The notes: generated from the sequence alone by a model not told the origin. Shown: positions 14,410 through 23,664, counted from the stretch's first letter. The stretch is DNA of 38,788 nt from Candidatus Rokubacteria bacterium RIFCSPLOWO2_02_FULL_73_56 (GCA_001788495.1 MGCF01000034.1:1258-40045), one strand, 5' to 3'. Program-made: numbers and translations.

Positions 14410-15885
14410 GTGAGCGAGTCCCGGGCCCGACCGCTCGGCGGGCGGCTCTTCCACGGCAGCGCGCTGACGCTCGCCTCGAGCCTGCTGTCGCGCGGCATCG
14501 CCGTCGTCCAGTCGGTCGTGGTGGCGCGCGCGCTCGACGCCCGGCAGGTCGGCGTGTTCGCGATCGTGACCTACGTGCTCGGGCTCCTCGCCGCCTTCGC
14601 CGACCTCGGCCTCCCCACCGCGGCGGCCAAGCTCCTCGCCGAGGCCCGGGGCGCGCCCGGCGCCCTCCGCACGGTCGTGACGACGCTCGCGGTCGCCATG
14701 CTGGGCGTGGCCGGCCTGGCCGGCCTGCTGCTGCTGGTCCTCGCCGCGCCGCTCGCCGCGCTCTACGCCGAGCCGTCGCTCGGCGGGCTGTTCCGCCTCG
14801 GCGCGCTGCTCCTGTTCCTGTCGCTCCTGGGCGCGCTCGGCGCCGGCATGCTCCAGGGGCTCCAGCGGATCAGGCGGCTCGCGGTGGCCGGGGTCGTGAA
14901 GGGGCTCGTGACGCTCGCGGGCATCGTCCTCCTGGTGCGCCCCCTCGGCCTCGCCGGGATCCTCGTCGCGTCCATCGTCGCCGAGCTCCTCGTCTGGCCC
15001 CTCGTCGCGGGCGCCGTGGGCCGGAGCGTGGGCCCGCGGGCGGACGCGGCGGCGGGCGCCCGGGCGGGCGCCGTCGTCCGCCGCGGCGTCCACGTCGCGG
15101 TGCCGGTGTTCCTCGCGGGCCTGCTCGTCTGGGGCGGCGCGCTCTTCGTGCGGTCGTACCTCGCGGCGGCGCTCGGCTACGCCGACGTCGGCTACTTCCA
15201 GCTCGCGGACTCGCTCGCGCGCGTGCTCGTGATCGTGCCGACCGCGGTCGCCGTGCCCCTCGTGCCGCTCGTCTCCGAGAGCGCGGCGGCGGGCGCCGCC
15301 GGCACCGCCGACCTCACGCGCGCGTCCCTGCGCGTGACGCTGCTCACCGTCCTGCCCCTGGCGCTCTTGCTCCACGTCGCCGCCCGGCCCCTCGTCGTCC
15401 TCGTCTACGGCGGCGCGTACGCGAGCGCCGGGCCGATCGCCGCGCTCATGGTGCTCGCCGCCTTCTTCCAGGCCCTCGGCGTCATCGCGTGGTCCACGCT
15501 CGTGGGCACGGGCCGGGTCTGGGCGGGGTTCTGGATCCAGTCGGCGGGCTGGGCGCTCCTGGCCGTCCTGACGCTCGGGCTGGTCCCGGCGCTGGGGCTC
15601 GCCGGGCTCGGCGTGGCCCACGTCGCCGCGGCCGCCCTCACGCTCGCGCTGGGGCTCTGGTACCTCGCGCGGCACCTCGGCGTGCGGCTCGACGCGCTCG
15701 GCGCGCTCGTCCCCGTCTGCGCGCTCGGCTGGCTCGTCGCGGGGGGCCTCGGCCTCGCCGGCCAGGCGGGGCTCGTGGCGGCGGCCGTCCTCGCGGGCGG
15801 CGTCCTCGTCCTCGAGTGGCGCGCGCTGACGCCCGAGGAGGCCGGGTGGGTGCGGGCCGCCGCGCGGCGCGTGGGGCTCCGGTGA
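14410..15885 (+). CDS. Wzx-type polysaccharide flippase
   Basis: The 491-aa integral membrane protein starts at GTG 14410, 10 bp after the previous stop. Hydrophobic segments fill nearly the whole length, about 12-14 in number, interrupted by short charged loops. The N-terminus (G-S-A-L-T-L-A-S-S-L-L-S-R-G) and the pattern F-A-I-V-T-Y-V-L-G-L-L-A-A-F-A-D-L-G-L near 50-70 are typical of the polysaccharide_synt/MVF-like MATE superfamily (Wzx). It would move undecaprenyl-linked repeat units from the cytoplasmic to the periplasmic leaflet. Placement directly after the Wzy-like gene and before the glycosyltransferases is the classical Wzx/Wzy order. Its stop overlaps the next start (GTGA). Confidence 0.88.
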   Translation: MSESRARPLGGRLFHGSALTLASSLLSRGIAVVQSVVVARALDARQVGVFAIVTYVLGLLAAFADLGLPTAAAKLLAEARGAPGALRTVVTTLAVAMLGVAGLAGLLLLVLAAPLAALYAEPSLGGLFRLGALLLFLSLLGALGAGMLQGLQRIRRLAVAGVVKGLVTLAGIVLLVRPLGLAGILVASIVAELLVWPLVAGAVGRSVGPRADAAAGARAGAVVRRGVHVAVPVFLAGLLVWGGALFVRSYLAAALGYADVGYFQLADSLARVLVIVPTAVAVPLVPLVSESAAAGAAGTADLTRASLRVTLLTVLPLALLLHVAARPLVVLVYGGAYASAGPIAALMVLAAFFQALGVIAWSTLVGTGRVWAGFWIQSAGWALLAVLTLGLVPALGLAGLGVAHVAAAALTLALGLWYLARHLGVRLDALGALVPVCALGWLVAGGLGLAGQAGLVAAAVLAGGVLVLEWRALTPEEAGWVRAAARRVGLR

Positions 15886-17147
15886 GCGTCGAGCTGTCGG
15901 TCGTCGTCCCCGCGCTGAACGAGGGCGCGTCCATCGGCGAGCTGATCCGCCGGGTGGCGCGCCGGCTCGAGCGGCTCTCCGTCGCCGGCGAGATCCTCGT
16001 CGTGGACGGCGGCTCGACGGACGGCACGCCGCGCTGGGCGGCGGAGGCCGGCGCGCGCGTCCTCGCCCAGCCGGGCCACGGCTACGCCGACGCGCTCCTC
16101 GCGGGGCTCGCGGCCGCGGCCGGCCGCTTCGTCCTCACGATGGACGCCGACGACTCGCACGACCCCGACTTCGTGGACGCGCTCTGGGCGCGCCGCGACG
16201 CGGCCGAGCTGGTCGTGGCGTCGCGCTACGTGCCGGGCGGCCACGCCCAGATGCCGCTCGCGCGCAGGCTCCTGAGCCGCGTGCTCAACGCCGTCGGCCG
16301 GTGGGTGCTCTCGCTCCCGGTGCGCGACCTCTCGAGCGGCTACCGCCTCTACCGCCGCGCGGCCCTGCCGACGGCCGGCGTGCGCGCGGTGCACTTCGAC
16401 GTGCTCATCGAGCTGCTGACGCGCGTGCACGGCGAGGGCTGGCGGATCGCGGAGGTGCCGTTCCACTACCGGCCGCGGCACCGGGGCCGCTCGCACGTCG
16501 CGTTCCTCCCCTTCGCGCGCGCGTACGCGCGGACGCTCGCGCGGATGTGGGCGCTCCGGAACTCGCTCGAGTCGGCGGACTACGACGACCGCGCCTTCAA
16601 CTCGCGGATCCCCGTGCAGCGGTTCTGGCAGCGCCGCCGCTACGCGATCGTCCTCGGCTTCCTCGGGCACGCCGAGCGCGTGCTCGACCTCGGCTGCGGG
16701 TCCTCGAAGATCCTCGAGGCGCTGCCCCACGCCGTCGGGCTCGACCTGAACTTCAAGCCGCTCCGCTTCCGCGCCCGGACCAACCGCCTGCTCGTCAACG
16801 GCGACATCGGGGCGCTGCCGTTCCGCCCGGGCGCCTTCGGCGCCGTCGTCTGCTCCGAGGTGCTCGAGCACGTGCCGGCCCACCCGGCGCTGCTCGCCGA
16901 GATGCGGCGCGTGCTGGCGCCGGGCGGCACGCTGGTGGTCGGCACGCCCGACTACGGGCGCTGGCAATGGCGCTGGATCGAGTGGTGGTACAAGCGGCTC
17001 CTGCCGGGCGCCCACGGCCACCACCACGTCGAGCGGTACACGGAGGCGAGCCTCCGGGCGCGCCTGGGAGAGGCCGGCTTCCGCGTGCTCGCGGCGCGCT
17101 CGATCTGCCGCGCCGAGCTGATCCTCCGGTGCGTGAGGGACGCGTGA
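15882..17147 (+). CDS. Fused family-2 glycosyltransferase and SAM methyltransferase
   Basis: The start is GTG 15882, overlapping the flippase stop (GTGA). The 421-aa product has two domains. Residues 5-230 are a GT2 (DPM/dolichyl-phosphate mannose synthase-like) domain: V-V-V-P-A-L-N-E-G (7-15), V-D-G-G-S-T-D-G (41-48) and the metal-binding D-A-D (88-90), with S-S-G-Y-R-L-Y near 151. Residues 255-421 are a class I SAM methyltransferase: V-L-D-L-G-C-G (267-273), then a D-L-N acidic strand end, then S-E-V-L-E-H-V and a G-G-T-L-V-V-G-T-P-D strand. The linker keeps one frame with no internal stop. It likely transfers a sugar to a lipid carrier or glycan and methylates a related product; the two activities may act in sequence. 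Confidence 0.88.
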   Translation: MSVELSVVVPALNEGASIGELIRRVARRLERLSVAGEILVVDGGSTDGTPRWAAEAGARVLAQPGHGYADALLAGLAAAAGRFVLTMDADDSHDPDFVDALWARRDAAELVVASRYVPGGHAQMPLARRLLSRVLNAVGRWVLSLPVRDLSSGYRLYRRAALPTAGVRAVHFDVLIELLTRVHGEGWRIAEVPFHYRPRHRGRSHVAFLPFARAYARTLARMWALRNSLESADYDDRAFNSRIPVQRFWQRRRYAIVLGFLGHAERVLDLGCGSSKILEALPHAVGLDLNFKPLRFRARTNRLLVNGDIGALPFRPGAFGAVVCSEVLEHVPAHPALLAEMRRVLAPGGTLVVGTPDYGRWQWRWIEWWYKRLLPGAHGHHHVERYTEASLRARLGEAGFRVLAARSICRAELILRCVRDA

Positions 17148-18079
17148 GCCGGCCGCCGGCCCCGCGGCTCTCGGTCGTCGTGCCGACCTACCGCCGCGAG
17201 GCGCTCCTCTGCCGGACGCTGGCCGACCTCCTGCGGCAGGCGTGGCCCGACGTCGAGGTGATCGTCGTGGACCAGACGCCCGTGCACGAGCCGGCGACGC
17301 AGGCCTACCTCGACGCGCTCGCCTCGCGGATCGTCCTGCTCCGGCAGGCGCGGCCGAGCGTCGTCGCCGCCGCCAACGCGGGCACGCGCGCGGCGACGGG
17401 CGAGGTCGTCGTCTTCGTGGACGACGACATCCGGATCGACGACCCGGCGTTCCTCGCGGCGCACGCGGCGAACTACGGCGACCCCGCGGTGGCCGGCGTC
17501 GCGGGGCGCGTGCTCGACGCGCGCGACCCCCGGCCCGGCCGCTTCGACGCGCGCGCCGCCGACCCCGTCTGGGGCTTCTTCCACAGCGCGTGGGACCACG
17601 ACCAGCGCGGCGAGGTGACGAGCGCGCCGGGCGCGAACATGTCGTTCCGGCGGGCGCTCGTGCTCGCGGTGGGCGGCTTCGACGAGCGCGTCACGGGCAA
17701 CGCCTTCCGCTGGGAGAACGACTTCTGCCTCACGCTCCGCCGCGCCGGCCACCGGGTGGTCTACGATCCCGTGCCCACCGTCCACCATTTCTACGGCAGC
17801 CCGGGCGGCAACGAGAACCTCCACCTGCTCGGCCGGGCGCCGGCCTCGCACGGCTGGTATCGCGACTTCTTCCACAACCACACCTACGTCACGCTCAAGC
17901 ACCTGCCGCGGCGCGTCCTGCCGCGGCTCCTCTGGCGCCTCTACCGCGCCCACGTCCTGAACCGCCCCTACGCGCGCGAGGGCGTGGCGTTCCAGGTCGC
18001 GCGGCACCGCGCGTTCGTGGCCGGCGTCGCCGCGGCCTGGCGGAGCGATCGGCGCCGGCGCGCGGAGGCGCGGCGGTGA
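17144..18079 (+). CDS. Family-2 glycosyltransferase
   Basis: The 311-aa protein starts at GTG 17144 inside the previous stop (GTGA). It has a GT-A fold: L-S-V-V-V-P-T-Y-R-R (9-18), V-I-V-V-D-Q-T (39-45) and a metal-binding D-D-D (93-95) in V-F-V-D-D-D-I-R. Later come an F-D-E-R-V-T-G acceptor-site region and an E-N-D motif (W-E-N-D-F-C-L) typical of GT2 proteins with the acceptor-binding ED motif. The C-terminal basic helix (R-R-R-R-A-E-A-R-R) may contact the membrane. It would extend the lipid-linked repeat unit at the cytoplasmic face; donor and acceptor sugars cannot be told from sequence. Confidence 0.87.
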   Translation: MSRPPAPRLSVVVPTYRREALLCRTLADLLRQAWPDVEVIVVDQTPVHEPATQAYLDALASRIVLLRQARPSVVAAANAGTRAATGEVVVFVDDDIRIDDPAFLAAHAANYGDPAVAGVAGRVLDARDPRPGRFDARAADPVWGFFHSAWDHDQRGEVTSAPGANMSFRRALVLAVGGFDERVTGNAFRWENDFCLTLRRAGHRVVYDPVPTVHHFYGSPGGNENLHLLGRAPASHGWYRDFFHNHTYVTLKHLPRRVLPRLLWRLYRAHVLNRPYAREGVAFQVARHRAFVAGVAAAWRSDRRRRAEARR

Positions 18080-19581
18080 GGGCGCCGCTGCTGCTCCTCC
18101 TGGCCGGCGCGCTCGCGCTGCGCCTCGTGTTCTTCGGCGGCCTCCTCGGCTGGGACGACGTCGAGTACGCCGAGGCCGCGCGCCGGCTCCTCGGCGGCGA
18201 GCCGGCGCCGCGCTCGATGTTCGAGATGCGGTACGGCGTCACGCTCCCGCTCGCCGCCGTGCAGGCGCTCTTCGGCGCCGGCGAGCACGCCGCCGCGCTC
18301 GTGCCGCTCGCGTACTCGGCGCTCGAGATCGTCCTGGGCGGGGCGCTCGGCGCGCTGCTGGGGGGCCCGGCGGTCGGCCTGGTCGCCGCCGCCCTGCTCG
18401 GCGTCCTGCCGCTCGCGGTGGTCGCCGCGACCGACGTGCACGCGGACCTGCCGGCGTCCGTCTTCATGGCGCTCGCGATGTACGCCGTGCTGCGCGCGGA
18501 CGCCGGCGGCCGGCGGCGGGCGGCGTGGCTCGCCGGCGCGGGCCTGGCGCTCGGGCTCGCGTACGTCACGAAGGAGGTCGCGCTCGTGCTGGCGCTCGTG
18601 CTGGCCGCGCGGATCCTCCTCCTGCGGCGGCGGGCGGCCGGCTACGCGTGGCTCCTGGCGGGCTTCCTCGCCGTCGTCGCGCTCGACATGGCGGGCTCGC
18701 TCTGGCGGGCCGGCGACCCGCTCGTCCGCCACGCGCCCGCCTTCGCCCGCCTGCACGTCGAGCACATGCGGACCGCTCCGCCCGGGTACGGCTGGATGCT
18801 CGCGTACCCCGCGATGCTCCTCGCGCCCTGGTCCGGCTCCTTCGGCTACTTCGCCGGCGTGTTCTACCTCGCGCTCGCCGGCGCCGCCTGGGGCCTCCGG
18901 GCGGGCGAGCGCGCGGTCGGCGAGCTGGTCGTCTGGTGGCTGCCGGTCCTGCTGGTGTTCAACCTCGCGCCGCTCGACGGGACGCTCACGCGGCCGCTGT
19001 TCGTCCACTTCGCGCGCACGCTCCACCCGCTCCTGATCCCGCTGGCGGTGACGGCGGCCTTCGCGCTCGTGCGCGGGCTCGGCGGGCGGCCGGCGGCGCA
19101 GGCCGCCGTCGCCGCGGGCGTGCTCGCGCTGGCGGCCGCGGGGATCGTGCGGACCCACGCCGACCATCGCGCGTGGGCCGCCGTCGCCCGGCAGGCGGCC
19201 GAGGTGATCCGGCGCGAGCCGGCGGACACGCTGGTGGTGGCCGACCGGCTGAGCGTCGCCCGGCTCCGGGTGCTCCTCCCGGAGCGGCGCGCGCAGATCA
19301 CGTGGTGGCGCGACGGCGGGCTCGCGCGCGCCGGGCGGGCGCCGCTGCTCGTGCTGAGCGATCCGCGCCTGCTCCGGCGGGACGTCGAGGCCGGCGCGCC
19401 CGCGGCGATGCTCGCGCCGCCGGCCGCCTGGGAGCCCGTCGCCGAGCTGTTCCCGCCGCCGCGCGCGAGCCTGCGGGGACTGCTCCGGCGCCGGCTCGGC
19501 GCCGGCCGCGAGGCGCCCGCCGCCCGGCCCCCGGCGCCCGCCGTGCTCTGGCGCGTGCGGCCCGCGGCGGCGGGACGCTGA
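18076..19581 (+). CDS. ArnT/GT39-like membrane glycosyltransferase
   Basis: The 501-aa protein begins at GTG 18076 overlapping the previous stop. It has about eight to ten hydrophobic segments in the first 350 residues and a soluble C-terminal region. The first loop holds an acidic motif, G-W-D-D-V-E-Y (Asp27, Asp28, Glu30), characteristic of PMT/ArnT-type GT-C enzymes that use polyprenyl-phosphate sugars at the periplasmic side. The K-E-V loop after Y-V-T (about residue 160) also fits this family. The C-terminal domain (from about 360) is a periplasmic-looking alpha/beta domain rich in D-T-L-V-V-A-D strands. It could decorate the glycan after flipping. Substrate is unknown. Confidence 0.85.
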   Translation: MRAPLLLLLAGALALRLVFFGGLLGWDDVEYAEAARRLLGGEPAPRSMFEMRYGVTLPLAAVQALFGAGEHAAALVPLAYSALEIVLGGALGALLGGPAVGLVAAALLGVLPLAVVAATDVHADLPASVFMALAMYAVLRADAGGRRRAAWLAGAGLALGLAYVTKEVALVLALVLAARILLLRRRAAGYAWLLAGFLAVVALDMAGSLWRAGDPLVRHAPAFARLHVEHMRTAPPGYGWMLAYPAMLLAPWSGSFGYFAGVFYLALAGAAWGLRAGERAVGELVVWWLPVLLVFNLAPLDGTLTRPLFVHFARTLHPLLIPLAVTAAFALVRGLGGRPAAQAAVAAGVLALAAAGIVRTHADHRAWAAVARQAAEVIRREPADTLVVADRLSVARLRVLLPERRAQITWWRDGGLARAGRAPLLVLSDPRLLRRDVEAGAPAAMLAPPAAWEPVAELFPPPRASLRGLLRRRLGAGREAPAARPPAPAVLWRVRPAAAGR

Positions 19582-19585
19582 CGCC

Positions 19586-20656
19586 ATGCGCGTCTGCTTC
19601 GACGCGCGCGGGCTCGGCGGGAACCTCACGGGCGCGGGGAAGGCCTTCGTCTGCCTGCTGCGGCGGCTCCGCGAGGACTACCCGCGCCACGAGTACGTGC
19701 TGCTCGCGCCGCGCGCGAGCGGGCCGTGGCGGCTCCCGCGCCAGCTCCTGTGGGAGCAGGTGGAGCTGCCGTGGCGGGCGCGTCGGGCGCGGGCCGACGT
19801 GCTGCACGTCACGGCGGGGACCTCGGCGCCGGTCGTGCGGTGCGGGCCGCTCGTGATGACGGTGCACGACCTCGCCCCGACGCGCCACCCGGAGTTCCTG
19901 CCCGGGGCGCGCAGCCGCTGGTACTGGGGGCGCTTCGTGCCCCTGACGGCGCGCCTCGCCGACCGGGTCATCGTGCCATCGCTCGCGACCCAGCGCGACC
20001 TCGTCGAACTGGCGGGCGTGCGCGCGGAGCGGATCCGCGTGATCCCCTTCGCGCCGCCGCTCGACGTCGCCGGACCGCCCGCGGCCGGGGCGGTCGAGCG
20101 GGTGCGGCGGGCCCACGGGCTGCCCGCGCGCTATGTTCTCTACGTGGGCACCATCGATCGGCGCAAGGACTACGGGACGCTGCTCGAGGCGCTCGCGCGA
20201 CTCGACCCGGCGCTCCACCTCGTGGTGGCGGGCACGCTCATCGAGGGGCGGACCGACTTCCGCGCGCGGGTCGCGCGGCTCGGCCTCGGCGGGCGCGTGC
20301 GCACGCTCGGCTACGTGCCGGACGCGGACCTGCCGGCGCTCTACCGGGGCGCGGCGGCCTTCGTCTACCCCTCGCTCTACGAGGGCTTCGGCCTGCCCGT
20401 CCTGGAGGCCATGGCCTGCGGCACGCCGGTCGTCAGCTACAACACGACCTCGCTGCCGGAGGTGGCCGGGTCCGCGGCCATCCTCCTCGACCCGCCCGTC
20501 GGCGCCGGGGCGCTCGCCGATGCCCTGACGCGCGCCGCCGGCGACGCCGCCACGCGCGAGGCGCTGATCGCCCGCGGGCTGGCGCAGGCCGGACGCTTCG
20601 ACTGGCGGCGGACCGCGGCGCTCACGATGGAGGTCTATGAGTCCCTCGGCGCGTAG
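19586..20656 (+). CDS. Family-4 glycosyltransferase
   Basis: The 356-aa protein starts at ATG 19586, 4 bp after the previous stop. It has a GT-B fold: N-terminal F-D-A-R-G-L-G-G-N-L-T-G (5-16) typical of the donor/acceptor loop in mannosyltransferase-like GT4 enzymes, H-D-L-A-P near 95, Y-V-G-T-I-D-R-R-K-D as the start of the second domain, and the EX7E motif from Glu266 to Glu274 in Y-E-G-F-G-L-P-V-L-E. No signal peptide or membrane helix, so it is cytoplasmic. It would add a nucleotide-activated sugar (often GDP-mannose-type in this subfamily) to the growing repeat unit. The linkage cannot be read from sequence. Confidence 0.88.
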   Translation: MRVCFDARGLGGNLTGAGKAFVCLLRRLREDYPRHEYVLLAPRASGPWRLPRQLLWEQVELPWRARRARADVLHVTAGTSAPVVRCGPLVMTVHDLAPTRHPEFLPGARSRWYWGRFVPLTARLADRVIVPSLATQRDLVELAGVRAERIRVIPFAPPLDVAGPPAAGAVERVRRAHGLPARYVLYVGTIDRRKDYGTLLEALARLDPALHLVVAGTLIEGRTDFRARVARLGLGGRVRTLGYVPDADLPALYRGAAAFVYPSLYEGFGLPVLEAMACGTPVVSYNTTSLPEVAGSAAILLDPPVGAGALADALTRAAGDAATREALIARGLAQAGRFDWRRTAALTMEVYESLGA

Positions 20657-20686
20657 CCTCGCCCTGCCGGCCGTGCTCGGGTCGCG

Positions 20687-21889
20687 GTGAAGCTGCTCCT
20701 GCTCGCCCACAGCACCCTCGCGCACCTCACGGGCGGCGTCGAGACGCACGTGGACGCGCTCGGGCGCGCGGCGGCCGCGCTCGGCCACGACGTCGAGCTG
20801 CTCACGACCGCGCACCCGCGCGGCCTGGCCGAGGAGGTGCGGGACGGCGTCCGGATCGAGTACCTGGCGGGCACGCGCCCGGCGCTGCGCGGCCGCGACT
20901 GGCGCGCCGCGAGCGTCGCGGCCGTCGGCCGGCGCGCGGCCGGCGGCGCCGGCGACCTCCTGCTGAGCTTCAACGACGCCGGCGCGGCGGTCGCGCGCGC
21001 GCGGATCGGGCCGGCCCACTGGGTCGTCATGTACGGCCGCACGCTCGGCCACCTCGTGAGCGAGTGGCACGACCGCGCGGGCCTGGCGGGCCTCGTGACG
21101 TATCCCCGGCGCGCGCTGGCGCTCGTCTACCACGCCGTGGGCGAGGCGCGGCTGCTCGCGCGGGTGGACGGCGTCGTCGCCACGTGCGACAGGCTCCGCG
21201 CCGACCTGGCGCGCCGGCGCGGGCTCCGCGTCGTGCTCGCCTACAACGGGACGGACCCGCGGGTCTTCCGGCCGGACCCGGCGCGCCGCGCCACGGTCCG
21301 GCGCACGCTCGGCATCCCCGGGGCGGCGCCCGTGCTCCTGCTGGCCGCGACCGTGAACCGCCAGAAGGGCATCTGGGTCGGCGTCGAGGCGTTCGTGCGG
21401 CTCGCCGCGCGCCGGCCGGACCTGTACCTGCTCGTCGCCGGCGACGGCCCCGACCGCGCGCGCCTGGAGGCGCGCCTCCGGGGCCGGACCGAGGGCGACC
21501 GCGCGCGGTTCGTCGGCGCCGCCCCGCTCGGGGCGATGCCCGGGTACTTCGCCGCGGCGGACCTGCTGCTCTACCCGACGTTCCGCGCCGAGGGGCTGCC
21601 GACCGCGATCGTCGAGGCGCTCGCGTGCGGGGTGCCCGCCGTCGCCTCGGACCGCGGCGGCGTCGCCTCCGCCGTCCGCGACGGCGAGACGGGCGTGCTC
21701 CTGCCGTCGCCCTCGGTGGCCGCCGTCGCGGCGGCGACCGCCGCGCTCCTCGACGACCGCGCGCGCCGGGCGGCGCTGGGGCGCCGCGGCGTCGAGCTGG
21801 CGCGGGCGACGTTCGACACGCGGCGGATCGTGGCGCGGCTCCTCCCCGAGCTCACGGGCGCCGCGGGGGTGTCCCGTGCGGCTCACTGA
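20687..21889 (+). CDS. Family-4 glycosyltransferase
   Basis: The 400-aa GT-B enzyme is placed at GTG 20687, 30 bp after the previous gene. It has L-T-G-G-V-E-T-H-V (acceptor loop) at the N-terminus, the N-G-T-D linker sequence after the first domain, A-A-T-V-N-R-Q-K-G in the second domain and an EX7E motif Glu302 to Glu310 in R-A-E-G-L-P-T-A-I-V-E. The first ten residues form the usual beta strand, so the GTG start is credible. It is cytoplasmic and belongs to the repeat-unit assembly set. The 3' end overlaps the next gene by 14 bp. Confidence 0.87.
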   Translation: MKLLLLAHSTLAHLTGGVETHVDALGRAAAALGHDVELLTTAHPRGLAEEVRDGVRIEYLAGTRPALRGRDWRAASVAAVGRRAAGGAGDLLLSFNDAGAAVARARIGPAHWVVMYGRTLGHLVSEWHDRAGLAGLVTYPRRALALVYHAVGEARLLARVDGVVATCDRLRADLARRRGLRVVLAYNGTDPRVFRPDPARRATVRRTLGIPGAAPVLLLAATVNRQKGIWVGVEAFVRLAARRPDLYLLVAGDGPDRARLEARLRGRTEGDRARFVGAAPLGAMPGYFAAADLLLYPTFRAEGLPTAIVEALACGVPAVASDRGGVASAVRDGETGVLLPSPSVAAVAAATAALLDDRARRAALGRRGVELARATFDTRRIVARLLPELTGAAGVSRAAH

Positions 21890-22871
21890 GACGCTCCGCG
21901 CGCTCGCCTCGCTCGCGCCGCTCGCGCGCCTGGCGCCGCGTCCGGAGGCCCGCCCCGAGGGGATCAGCGCGGTCGTCCGCGTCCGCGGCGAGGAGGAGTG
22001 GGTCGAGCCCTGCCTGCGCTCGCTCGAGGGCTTCGCCGACGAGGTGCTCGTGCTCGACAACGGCGCCGCGCCGGCGACGCGCGCGGCGCTCGAGCGCCTC
22101 GCGCGGGAGCTCGGGCCGCGCGTCGTGCTCGAGGCGAGCCCCGGGCTCGACCTCTTCGCGCTGTCGAACCTCGGGCTCGCCCGCGCGCGCCACCGCTGGA
22201 TCGTCCGCTGGGACGCCGACTTCGTCGCCCACACGAGCGGCCCCGGCGACATCGGTGCGCTGCGCCGCCACCTGCTCGCGCTCGACCCGCGCCGCTACTG
22301 GCTCGTGTACGTGGCGGCCGCGGAGGTCGCGGGCGACCTCGCCCACCAGTTCCCGGACCGGCGCGTCCGCATGGATGGCCAGGTCCACACGGGGTCGGCG
22401 CGCGCGCGCTACGTGCGCGTGGAGCGCGCGCCGCGCGTGGCCGCGCTCGCCGCGCCCGACCGGGTGCTGCGCGACGGCCGGACGCTCCGGATCGCGCTCG
22501 AGTCGCTCAGCGTCCCGCGGTACTACCGGATCCTGCACTGGCGCACCCCGGCCTACCTCCACGTGCACGTGAAGAGCGGCGTCCACCTGCTCCGCCGCCA
22601 CTTCTGGCTCGAGTGGCTGGGGCAGGGCGACTTCGCCCGCTACCCGACGCTCGACGCCTACGCGGCGGCGCAGGTGCGCGAGCGCTGGGGCGCCGCGAGC
22701 CTCGAGGCCGCCGCGCCGGCCTTCGTGGCGCGCTGGTGCGAGGGGCTCGCCCCCTTCGACCCGGCGGTGAGCGGGCCGTACCCGGACCTCCTCGGCCCCC
22801 ACCTCGCGCGGCCTCGCTACCGGGTGGCCTACCGGGACGGCCGGATCGTCGGACGCTCGGAGGGCGACTGA
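21876..22871 (+). CDS. Family-2-like glycosyltransferase
   Basis: The 331-aa protein starts at GTG 21876, within the end of the preceding gene. After a 25-residue basic/Ala lead it shows I-S-A-V-V-R-V-R-G-E-E-E-W (about 29-41), V-L-V-L-D-N-G-A and W-D-A-D-F-V (Asp113-Ala-Asp115), the nucleotide-sugar/metal site of GT-A enzymes. The glycosyltransferase core ends near residue 200; the C-terminal 130 residues contain aromatic-rich helices (H-L-L-R-R-H-F-W-L-E-W) with no family I can name. It is related to glycosyltransferases of the kind that use R-x-K-N-E at the N-terminus (here R-V-R-G-E-E-E). Donor unknown. Confidence 0.8.
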   Translation: MRLTETLRALASLAPLARLAPRPEARPEGISAVVRVRGEEEWVEPCLRSLEGFADEVLVLDNGAAPATRAALERLARELGPRVVLEASPGLDLFALSNLGLARARHRWIVRWDADFVAHTSGPGDIGALRRHLLALDPRRYWLVYVAAAEVAGDLAHQFPDRRVRMDGQVHTGSARARYVRVERAPRVAALAAPDRVLRDGRTLRIALESLSVPRYYRILHWRTPAYLHVHVKSGVHLLRRHFWLEWLGQGDFARYPTLDAYAAAQVRERWGAASLEAAAPAFVARWCEGLAPFDPAVSGPYPDLLGPHLARPRYRVAYRDGRIVGRSEGD

Positions 22872-22872
22872 C

Positions 22873-23664
22873 GTGCTCAAGACGGGTCACCACCTGAGCG
22901 ACGCCGAGATCCGCGCCCGCTACGACGCGCTCCCCCACCGCGGCGGTCTCGGCCCGGAGTTCCTCGACCGCGTGCTCCGGCTCGCCGGCGACCTCGACGG
23001 GCTCACCGTGCTCGACCTCGGCTGCGGCCGGGGCGAGCTGCTGGCGGAGATCGCGCGCCGCCACCCGCGCGCGCGGCTCCGCGGCCTGGACGTCTCGGCC
23101 GTCCGGGCGCACGCGGCGCTCCGGGCCACGGGCGCGCGCGCGGCACTGGTCGGCGCGAGCGCCGAGGCGCCGCCGTTCCGCGCGGGGGCGTTCGACCGCG
23201 TCTTCTGCACCGAGACGCTCGAGCACCTCAAGGCGCCCGAGCGCTGCGTCGGCGAGATCGCGCGGCTGCTGGCGCCCGGCGGCCGCGCGATCCTGACCGT
23301 GCCCAACGCGACGGGGTTCGCGCCCTTCCACCGGCTCGGACGCCTCGTGCCGGGCCGGTGGCTCCGGTCGAAGCTCCTGCCCTACGAGCACCCCGCGAAC
23401 ACCGACCAGCCGATCGACACGTGCTTCACCTACGGCGAGATCCTCGCCCTCGTCCGCCGGGGCGGGCTCGCGATCGAGGCGGTCGCCGGGTGGCGCTACG
23501 TCCGCTGGCTCCAGATGCTGCCCGTCGCGCGGACCGCGTACGGCTGGTGCGCCCCGACGCTGGAGCGGCTCGCGCCCCGGCTCGGCGGCGTGCGCTTCGC
23601 CTACAACCTCCTCCTGCGCTGTCGCCGCGCCGCGGACGGCGCCACGCGGCCGCCCCGCCCCTGA
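22873..23664 (+). CDS. Class I SAM-dependent methyltransferase
   Basis: The 263-aa protein begins at GTG 22873, one base after the previous stop. The SAM-binding motif is T-V-L-D-L-G-C-G-R-G (45-54), the acidic strand end is G-L-D-V-S, and the post-motifs T-E-T-L-E-H-L and G-G-R-A-I-L-T-V-P-N are of the UbiE/Methyltransf_11 type. The C-terminal 100 residues form a lid-like region rich in aromatic residues that may hold a sugar or nucleotide-sugar substrate. It is cytoplasmic and most likely O-methylates a sugar in the repeat unit. Its stop overlaps the next start (TGATG). Confidence 0.87.
   Translation: MLKTGHHLSDAEIRARYDALPHRGGLGPEFLDRVLRLAGDLDGLTVLDLGCGRGELLAEIARRHPRARLRGLDVSAVRAHAALRATGARAALVGASAEAPPFRAGAFDRVFCTETLEHLKAPERCVGEIARLLAPGGRAILTVPNATGFAPFHRLGRLVPGRWLRSKLLPYEHPANTDQPIDTCFTYGEILALVRRGGLAIEAVAGWRYVRWLQMLPVARTAYGWCAPTLERLAPRLGGVRFAYNLLLRCRRAADGATRPPRP

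Noticed and set aside
12285-14498. Long minus-strand open frame opposite kdsC and the Wzy-like gene
   Set aside because: Low-complexity charged product, no recognisable fold; an artefact of GC-rich codon use on the other strand.
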